In this document: positions 14,922 to 19,757 of the stretch, one piece after another
How the letters are laid out: each line of letters begins with the position of its first letter
How positions within the stretch are numbered: position 1 is the first letter of the stretch
Assembly (NCBI GenBank): GCA_018894655.1
Contig: JAHIPE010000007.1
Span: 1 to 19,757, forward strand
Source of the DNA: Actinomycetota bacterium
Lineage (GTDB): Bacteria; Actinomycetota; Geothermincolia; Fen-727; Anoxymicrobiaceae
Direction: 5' to 3'
Length of the DNA: 19,757 bases
Notes under the pieces: generated by a model
Seen by the model: only the letters and a program-made list of their open reading frames with translations
The model's database searches: none
What the model was told of the DNA's origin: nothing
Made by a program: the position numbers and the translations under genes

Positions 14922-14993
14922 ATCGTGCTTCCGTTGGTCGTTTTTCACAGTGTGGCAACAGTTGGCTAAAAATAGCAGAAAACAACCAAAGTA

Positions 14994-15002
14994 ATTCTAG
15001 CA
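14994..15002 (-). promoter_or_regulatory. Possible extended -10 promoter for the radical SAM gene
   Basis: On the minus strand TGC-TAGAAT (15002-14994) gives a TGn extended -10 about 66 nt before the expected start. There is no clear -35. It abuts the transposase remnant. Confidence 0.35.
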
Positions 15003-15126
15003 GGTTAAACATCAAAAGACGTACGCCGACATGGCCGCCTACTACGGATGCGCGGTGATCCCCACGCGCGTGAGGGCCAAGGACAAGGCGATGATAGAAA
15101 CCGCAAAGGCCGCGAGGCGCTACTGA
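15001..15126 (+). pseudogene. Remnant of IS21-family transposase (IstA)
   Basis: About 41 codons are open from just after an in-frame TAG to a TGA at 15124. The translation contains KTYADMAAYYG and then CAVIPTRVRAKDKAMIETA. This matches the part of IstA that usually reads like YxxxAxHYGxAVxPxRxRxPKDKAKVE, the end of the DDE catalytic core with its final Glu. The rest of istA and the partner ATPase istB are absent. No terminal inverted repeat is recognisable. It is too short to function and marks an old insertion or rearrangement just upstream of the trk operon. The pattern match is from memory. Confidence 0.65.
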
Positions 15127-15156
15127 GCCGCGGTGCGGGCATAAGAGCCGCCAGGA

Positions 15157-15181
15157 ATATTGCCCTGTAATCTGGCAATAT
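15157..15181. promoter_or_regulatory. Perfect palindrome ATATTGCC-N9-GGCAATAT, candidate trk operator
   Basis: Eight-base perfect arms with a 9-nt spacer. The right arm covers the -35 element of the trk promoter, the position expected for a repressor site. The regulator is unknown. Confidence 0.6.
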
Positions 15182-15201
15182 CGCCGTAAAAGTCCTATAA
15201 T
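15172..15201 (+). promoter_or_regulatory. Sigma70-type promoter of the trk operon
   Basis: CTGGCA (15172-15177), an 18-nt spacer and a perfect TATAAT (15196-15201). Predicted start is near 15208, with a leader of about 47 nt to the small ORF at 15255. Confidence 0.65.
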
Positions 15202-15254
15202 TCGTCATATTCTTCGATGACAGTTGCCCCGCCGCGCAAGAGGAGATGAAAGGG

Positions 15255-15407
15255 ATGGAAGAAGGAATTAGCCGCGGAAACGAACAGAGCCGATGGCGAA
15301 GGTGGGGCGGGTACGCGCTGGGCATCCTCATAGAGTCCGCCACCGTGATCGCCATATCTCTTGCGGCGCTTCTCCTGATGTTCCTGATCAAGGCAATCAT
15401 GACATGA
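15255..15407 (+). CDS. Small single-pass membrane protein preceding trkH
   Basis: 50 residues from the ATG at 15255, with AAGAGGAG upstream at 9-10 nt. An ATG at 15246 sits directly on that ribosome site and is less likely. The first 20 residues are charged and Trp-rich (SRWRRWGGY), then a single hydrophobic helix runs from about 21 to 46, ending in KAIMT. Its TGA overlaps the TrkH ATG by four bases (ATGA), which is strong evidence of translation. It does not resemble a protein I know. By position and shape it recalls KdpF, the small stabilising subunit of the Kdp potassium pump, so a TrkH accessory peptide is a reasonable but unproven idea. Confidence 0.7.
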   Translation: MEEGISRGNEQSRWRRWGGYALGILIESATVIAISLAALLLMFLIKAIMT

Positions 15408-16921
15408 TCTTCCGCCCATCACGCGAGGACATGAAGCTCATAGGATGGGGTATCGGCAGGGTCATCCTCGGGATCGGCATAATCATGACCGTGCCGCTCG
15501 TCGTCGCGGTCGTCTCGACCGAGTGGAACGTGGTGCTCGACTTCCTCGTAGGCATCACCGCCTGCGTCACATTCTGGCTGGTCGCAGAGAACACCTGCCA
15601 CGTGAAAAAAGACCTCACCTGGTTCCACGGCCTTATCGTCGCATCCGCGGGGTGGCTCTTCGCAATGGGTTTCGGAGCCATCCCGCACTTCCTCTCCGGC
15701 CATTTCAAGTCCTACCTGGACGCGTGCTTCGACCTCATGAGCGGCTACACGACAACCGGGCTCTACCTCCTCCAGGACCTCGACCACGTGGCGTACGGTA
15801 CGAACATGTGGAGGCACCTCCTCAGCTACGCCGGAGGTCAGGGCATCATCGTCATCGCGCTCACCTTCCTCTTCGCCGGAACCGCGGGAGCCTTCAAGAT
15901 CTACGCGAGCGAGGGCAAGGAGGAGAAGCTCCTCCCCAACGTTATCCGCACCGCCCGCGCGATATGGATGATAAGCCTCACGTACCTCGTCGTGGGGAGC
16001 TTCTTCCTCTGGCTCGGCCTGATGTGGGGGGGGATGGCGCCCGGTAGAGGGTTCCTCCACTCCGTGTGGCTCTTCATGGGCGCATGGTCCACGGGGGGTT
16101 TCGCGCCGCAGAGCCTGAACCTCCTCTACTACCACAGCTTCATCATAGAGATGATCACGCTTGGAATATTCGTCATAGGCTCCTTCAACTTCGCGCTGCA
16201 CTACTCCGTCTGGACGGGGAGACGAACGGAGGTCTTCAAGAACATCGAGGTGAGATCCTTCGCCATCACATCGCTCATCGCGACCTTCATGCTCTCCATC
16301 GGCTTCGGAAAGATGGGCCTGTACACGAGCCTCACCGAGTTCTTCCGCAAGGGGTTCTACAACCTCGTCTCCGGCCACACGACCACCGGGAACAGCACCG
16401 TATTCTCGACCTCCTTCTTCGGGGAGTTCGGCTTCATCGCGATGTGTGCCATTACCATCGCAATGGCCATCGGCGCGAGCGCCTGCTCGACGGGAGGGGG
16501 CCTCAAGGGCCTGCGAATGGGCATCTTCACGAAGTCGCTCTGGGGGGACATAAGAAGGCTTGTCTCCCCCGAATCCTCCGTGATAATGGAGAAGGTCCAC
16601 CATGTCCACGACATCTGGCTGGACGACGCCCTGGTCAAGGGCACCATGCTCATCATCATAAGCTACGTTGTGATCTATTCCGTGGGTGGCCTCCTCGGGA
16701 CGATCTACGGCTACTCCCCGTCGGTCGCGTTCTTCGACGCGACCTCAGCCGGCAGCAATACGGGGCTCTCGGCGGGGCTTACGACTCCGCTGATGCCCGC
16801 TCTCTTGAAGGTCTACTACATCTTCGAGATGTGGGCTGGAAGGCTCGAGTTCATGTCTGTGTTCGCCCTATTCGGAATGGGGATAGCACTTGTCAAGGGC
16901 AGGAGGACCGGCACGCGATGA
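15404..16921 (+). CDS. trkH: Potassium uptake protein TrkH (membrane pore subunit)
   Basis: 505 residues from the ATG at 15404, chosen for the ATGA overlap with the small ORF. The frame extends further upstream but that stretch encodes the other gene. TrkH has four M1-P-M2 repeats, and all four pore signatures are visible: SGYTTTG (113-119), WSTGG (228-232), SGHTTTGN (323-330) and SAGSNTG (448-454). The C-terminal MWAGRLEF motif is typical. It forms the K+-conducting pore and needs TrkA-type regulatory subunits, two of which follow in the same operon. All filter glycines are intact, so it should be active. The next gene overlaps by ATGA. Confidence 0.95.
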   Translation: MIFRPSREDMKLIGWGIGRVILGIGIIMTVPLVVAVVSTEWNVVLDFLVGITACVTFWLVAENTCHVKKDLTWFHGLIVASAGWLFAMGFGAIPHFLSGHFKSYLDACFDLMSGYTTTGLYLLQDLDHVAYGTNMWRHLLSYAGGQGIIVIALTFLFAGTAGAFKIYASEGKEEKLLPNVIRTARAIWMISLTYLVVGSFFLWLGLMWGGMAPGRGFLHSVWLFMGAWSTGGFAPQSLNLLYYHSFIIEMITLGIFVIGSFNFALHYSVWTGRRTEVFKNIEVRSFAITSLIATFMLSIGFGKMGLYTSLTEFFRKGFYNLVSGHTTTGNSTVFSTSFFGEFGFIAMCAITIAMAIGASACSTGGGLKGLRMGIFTKSLWGDIRRLVSPESSVIMEKVHHVHDIWLDDALVKGTMLIIISYVVIYSVGGLLGTIYGYSPSVAFFDATSAGSNTGLSAGLTTPLMPALLKVYYIFEMWAGRLEFMSVFALFGMGIALVKGRRTGTR

Positions 16922-17499
16922 AAAAGAGGGCGACGCTTCCTGCGTTTTTCTTGCTGGCCCTGCTGGCTGTATCTCATGTCACGAACTTATTCGCCGCCCC
17001 GGCGGCATTTGCTAATGAAACCGTCACAATCGAAGAGCTGGTTTCCGACATGAAGAAATACGACGGAAAAGAGGTCACCATCGAGGGTGAGGCGATCGGT
17101 GACGTCATGGTGAGGGGCGAGTACGCCTGGATAACCGTCAACGACGACGCCTACAGCAAGAGAAGTCTCGAGGAAGGCGGGGATTTCGCGGGATACTCGA
17201 ACATCGGTATCGGAGTGTGGGTCCCGAAGCAGTACGCCGAATCCATCAACCTCGCCGGCGGCTACAAGGTGGCGGGCGACCACGTGCGCGTGACGGGAAT
17301 ATTCAACCGCGCCTGCCACGAGCACGGAGGGGATACGGACATACACGCCGACAGCCTCGAGGTGACCCGAAGCGGGCACGAGATCCCCCACGGCTTCCAG
17401 TACGGGAAGCTGCTCGCAGTGATCATACTCGCCTGCGCGATCGCATTCCTGTGGAACCTGAGGCGGAGTAAAATCAAGAGGGGAAAGCATGAAGTGTAA
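16918..17499 (+). CDS. Secreted OB-fold-like protein with C-terminal membrane anchor
   Basis: 193 residues, start overlapping the TrkH stop (ATGA). A signal peptide is clear: MKKR, then a hydrophobic core, with likely cleavage after AFA (residue 32). The middle domain (about 36-150) has the strand pattern of an OB-fold: KKYDGKEVTIEGEAIGDV, AWITVNDDAY, GIGVWVP and GDHVRVTGIFNRAC. A motif RACHEHGGDTDIHA (131-144) with Cys133, His134, His136 and His143 could bind metal. Residues about 163-179 form a membrane helix followed by a basic tail, so the domain sits outside the cytoplasm. I do not recognise the family. Placement between trkH and trkA implies a role in potassium uptake or its sensing, by context only. 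Confidence 0.85.
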   Translation: MKKRATLPAFFLLALLAVSHVTNLFAAPAAFANETVTIEELVSDMKKYDGKEVTIEGEAIGDVMVRGEYAWITVNDDAYSKRSLEEGGDFAGYSNIGIGVWVPKQYAESINLAGGYKVAGDHVRVTGIFNRACHEHGGDTDIHADSLEVTRSGHEIPHGFQYGKLLAVIILACAIAFLWNLRRSKIKRGKHEV

Positions 17500-17514
17500 G
17501 GAAGGCCGTTAAGC

Positions 17515-18897
17515 ATGCACGTCATCGTGGCAGGATGTGGCAGGGTCGGCTCACAGCTCGCGCTTTCGCTCTCGTACGAGGCCAACGATGTCGTGGTCAT
17601 CGACAAGGACGCAAGGTCGTTTCGGCGCCTCGGCGGCACCTTCAACGGGATAACGCTCGAGGGCGTCGCGTTCGACGAGGAGATTCTGCTCGAGGCCGGC
17701 ATAGAGAGCGCGGACGCGTTCGCCGCCGTCACCAATCACGACAACACGAACCTGATGACCGCCGAGATCGCAACAAATATCTACAGGGTGCCGACGGTCA
17801 TCTCGCGGCTCTACGAACCCGGCAGGGAGCTGACGTTCTTCAAGATGGGAATCGACTACGTATGCAGCACCACCCTGATTGCGGAGCGCATTCGCGAGAA
17901 GCTCTTCCAGAGAGAGGACATGATCATACAGCAGGACCGGCTCGATATCGGTGTACAGGTGGTGGAGCTCGAGGTCCCGCAGGGTGCCGACACAAAGAGC
18001 GCGGGCGGCCTGAACAGCGGCGTGAGCGCGAAGCTCATCGCCGTCCTGAGAGAAGGCAAAGTGACGGATTGGAACGAAGATGCCCCGCTTCGTTCGGGGG
18101 ACCGGGTAATCGTGTCATTGAGGAAAGAAGGCTGGAGAGTAGTCGCTGACTGCTTCGGGGAAGCATGGCTGGAGGGCGCCTTCCACCCTGATAACATGAT
18201 ATTCCCGTCCGGCGACGCCTCGAGAACGGGGGAAGCGCCGAGAAGGGCAAGAATCGTGGTGGGCGGCTGCAGCGCTGTCGGCTCGCATCTCGCGTACCTC
18301 CTATCAATGGACGGCCACCGGGTGACCGTGATCGACAGGAACCCCGAACTCTTCAAGAGGCTCCCGAAGAAATACGAGGGGAACGTTCTCGAGGGGACCG
18401 TCTACGAGGAAGAGGTACTTACCAGAGCGGGAATAGACGAGGCGGACGCTTTCACCGCGGTCACCAAGTTCGACAACACGAACCTGATGGCCTCGGAGGT
18501 GGCAAGGCATGTCTTCCGCGTTCCGCACGTAGTGGCAAGGCTGTTCAACCCGGACAAGGAAGCGACCTACCAGGCCCTGGGCATGAACTACATCTGCGGC
18601 ACGAAGTTCCTGTCCCAGGTGCTCCTCGAGCGCATCTTGAGGCCAAGGGTCCGCGTGAGGATCTCCTGCTTCAACAACCTGCTGGACCTGGTCGAGTTCG
18701 AGTGTCACGAACCGTGGAAAGGCAAGAGCGTGGGATTCCTCGAGGAAAAACTCGGCATGAGGTTCGCCTACATCGCAAGGAGGAACAGCGGCTACATGCC
18801 GGACGAGAACTTCCTCCTGCACGGGGGCGATTCGATCACGGCCCTGGCGACCACGAGGAGGGTACAAAAACTCAACAGGCTCTTGAGAAAGCGTTGA
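17515..18897 (+). CDS. trkA: TrkA, tandem RCK regulatory subunit of the Trk K+ system
   Basis: 460 residues, the standard length of two-unit TrkA. Each half has an RCK_N Rossmann domain and an RCK_C domain. The first nucleotide site is intact (VAGCGRVGSQLA, Gly7, Gly9, Gly12; acidic VIDKD at the end of strand 2). The second reads VGGCSAVGSHLA (249-260), where the central Gly of GxGxxG is Ser253, although VIDRN keeps the Asp. NHDNTNLM and KFDNTNLM are equivalent segments of the two halves, showing the internal duplication. TrkA rings bind NAD(H) or ATP/ADP on the cytoplasmic face of TrkH and gate it. AAGGAAGG precedes the ATG, 15 nt after the previous gene. Confidence 0.94.
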   Translation: MHVIVAGCGRVGSQLALSLSYEANDVVVIDKDARSFRRLGGTFNGITLEGVAFDEEILLEAGIESADAFAAVTNHDNTNLMTAEIATNIYRVPTVISRLYEPGRELTFFKMGIDYVCSTTLIAERIREKLFQREDMIIQQDRLDIGVQVVELEVPQGADTKSAGGLNSGVSAKLIAVLREGKVTDWNEDAPLRSGDRVIVSLRKEGWRVVADCFGEAWLEGAFHPDNMIFPSGDASRTGEAPRRARIVVGGCSAVGSHLAYLLSMDGHRVTVIDRNPELFKRLPKKYEGNVLEGTVYEEEVLTRAGIDEADAFTAVTKFDNTNLMASEVARHVFRVPHVVARLFNPDKEATYQALGMNYICGTKFLSQVLLERILRPRVRVRISCFNNLLDLVEFECHEPWKGKSVGFLEEKLGMRFAYIARRNSGYMPDENFLLHGGDSITALATTRRVQKLNRLLRKR

Positions 18898-18901
18898 AGG
18901 G

Positions 18902-19567
18902 GTGAGTGAGATTCATATCGTTATAAGTGGTGGAGGCAAGGTGGGGTCTTTCCTCGCGAGGAATCTCTCGGATGCGGGCCATACGGTCGTGGTCATCGAG
19001 AAGGACCCCGAGACATGCGAGAAGCTGGCGAGGGGCACTTTCGCCATGGTGATACAGGGCGACGCCTGCGACTACCGCTACCAGGAGGAGGCGAGGGTCG
19101 ACAGGGCCGACGTCTTCGCGGCGGTCACCGGGGACGACGACGACAACCTGGTGGCCTGCCAGCTGGCGAAGACCTCTTTCGGCGTCCCGCGCACGGTGGC
19201 GCGTGTGAACAACCCCAAGAACGAGCGCATATTCAACCTCATGGGCATAGACGCGATATCCAGCACAACGGTCATAAGCCACCTCATCGAGGAAGAGACG
19301 ACCATCGGCGATATAATAACCCTCCACGTGATGAAGAAGGGGAAGCTCGCCATAGTGGAGGTCGACATCCCTTCCGGTGGCTGCGGCGCGTGCGGTCGCC
19401 CCATCAAGGACCTACGCTTCCCCCAGGGATGCGTTCTCGTCGCGGTGATCCGTGGTGAAGAGGTGACGATACCGCGGGGCGAGGACTCCCTCCAGCCCGG
19501 CGACTCCGTCATCGCCGTCACATCGGTCGAGAAAGAGGAGAAGCTTAAGAAAATCCTAACATCCTAG
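18902..19567 (+). CDS. Second TrkA-family protein, single RCK unit
   Basis: 221 residues from a GTG at 18902, four bases after trkA. A single RCK_N domain (VISGGGKVGSFLA, VIEKD, GDACDYRYQEEA, TGDDDDNLVACQLAK) is followed by an RCK_C domain. This is the size of KtrA/CeoB-type regulators. The RCK_C domain contains CGAC at Cys161-Cys164, just before RPIKDL, where homologues normally have a short turn. This could be a metal or redox site, or simply lineage-specific. Two TrkA-type proteins with one TrkH suggest either a mixed gating ring or a second pore partner encoded elsewhere. The operon probably ends here, as no rightward gene follows closely. Confidence 0.93.
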   Translation: MSEIHIVISGGGKVGSFLARNLSDAGHTVVVIEKDPETCEKLARGTFAMVIQGDACDYRYQEEARVDRADVFAAVTGDDDDNLVACQLAKTSFGVPRTVARVNNPKNERIFNLMGIDAISSTTVISHLIEEETTIGDIITLHVMKKGKLAIVEVDIPSGGCGACGRPIKDLRFPQGCVLVAVIRGEEVTIPRGEDSLQPGDSVIAVTSVEKEEKLKKILTS

Positions 19568-19757
19568 TCTGGATCCGAACTCCCCCTTTTTGACCTTCAT
19601 GTTGCATTAATGCAGAGGGGTTCGAACAGTTCACTAATTCGTTGACTTCTGTTGACATTTAGTATTCTCTGTTCCCAGTATAAGTGCTTATTTTCTTTTC
19701 TCAAGCCGAAAACTGCTGGATTTATGCTTGCTTTGGTAGTATAATAATATGGAGTCA
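19568..19757. other. AT-rich non-coding tail with palindrome TGCATTAATGCA
   Basis: No convincing ORF. Arms CGAAC-T-CCCC (19576-19585) and GGGGTTCG (19617-19624) could pair with one bulge, and a perfect 12-bp palindrome (19603-19614) lies in the loop. TTGAC occurs twice, 10 nt apart (19642, 19652). A TATAAT is at 19740-19745. The stretch is much more AT-rich than the rest and may hold the trk terminator and the next promoter. Confidence 0.45.

Noticed and set aside
16066..16917. Rightward frame preceding the OB-fold gene in the same reading frame
   Set aside because: It is out of frame with TrkH and composed of His/Arg/Leu-rich shadow sequence. The true start at 16918 is set by the ATGA overlap and signal peptide.
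19652..19684. TTGACA...TATAAG as a promoter
   Set aside because: The spacer would be 21 nt, too long for a normal sigma70 promoter.

Overview
This 19.8 kb window comes from a GC-rich bacterial chromosome. The clues are an MptB-like mannosyltransferase, a tungsten-type aldehyde oxidoreductase homologue with a ferredoxin, a B12 acyl-CoA mutase, and promoters that look leaderless. Together they suggest an anaerobic or facultative, deep-branching actinobacterium-like lineage. That placement is inference only: the window has no rRNA or other marker that fixes it. I see no tRNA, rRNA or CRISPR array.

Positions 1-6750 hold one leftward operon. A TATAAT promoter lies at 6721-6750. The genes in transcription order are: B12-binding mutase subunit, MeaB-type GTPase, acyl-CoA mutase large subunit, SDR oxidoreductase, 2x[4Fe-4S] ferredoxin, a short aldehyde:ferredoxin oxidoreductase (AOR) homologue, and a BPL_N-type amidotransferase-like gene that runs off the left edge. 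Several junctions overlap by 1-4 bp. The mutase differs at positions that define substrate and catalysis in methylmalonyl-CoA mutase, and the AOR homologue is short with altered cofactor motifs. The cluster therefore looks like an undescribed acyl-CoA rearrangement and redox pathway. This is the most interesting system in the window.

Positions 6750-8327 hold a rightward pair of membrane proteins. One carries a methionine-rich hexapeptide repeat, the other weakly resembles carotenoid-biosynthesis membrane proteins. At 8352-11989 a PurM-like gene (leftward) and priA (rightward) diverge. Each has a -10 box exactly 7 nt before its ATG and no Shine-Dalgarno, so both mRNAs may be leaderless. A short tandem repeat with a GGTGCCTGTCCCC core lies between them.

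Positions 12081-14921 carry an MptB-like polytopic glycosyltransferase and a convergent radical SAM protein, separated by a hairpin and a short near-duplicate sequence. At 15001-15126 there is a remnant of an IS21-type transposase.

Positions 15157-19567 form a potassium-uptake operon: operator-like palindrome and promoter, a 50-residue membrane peptide not previously obvious as a gene, TrkH, a membrane-anchored secreted OB-fold-like protein, a tandem-RCK TrkA, and a second single-unit TrkA. The last 190 bases are AT-rich and non-coding and probably lead into the next gene.
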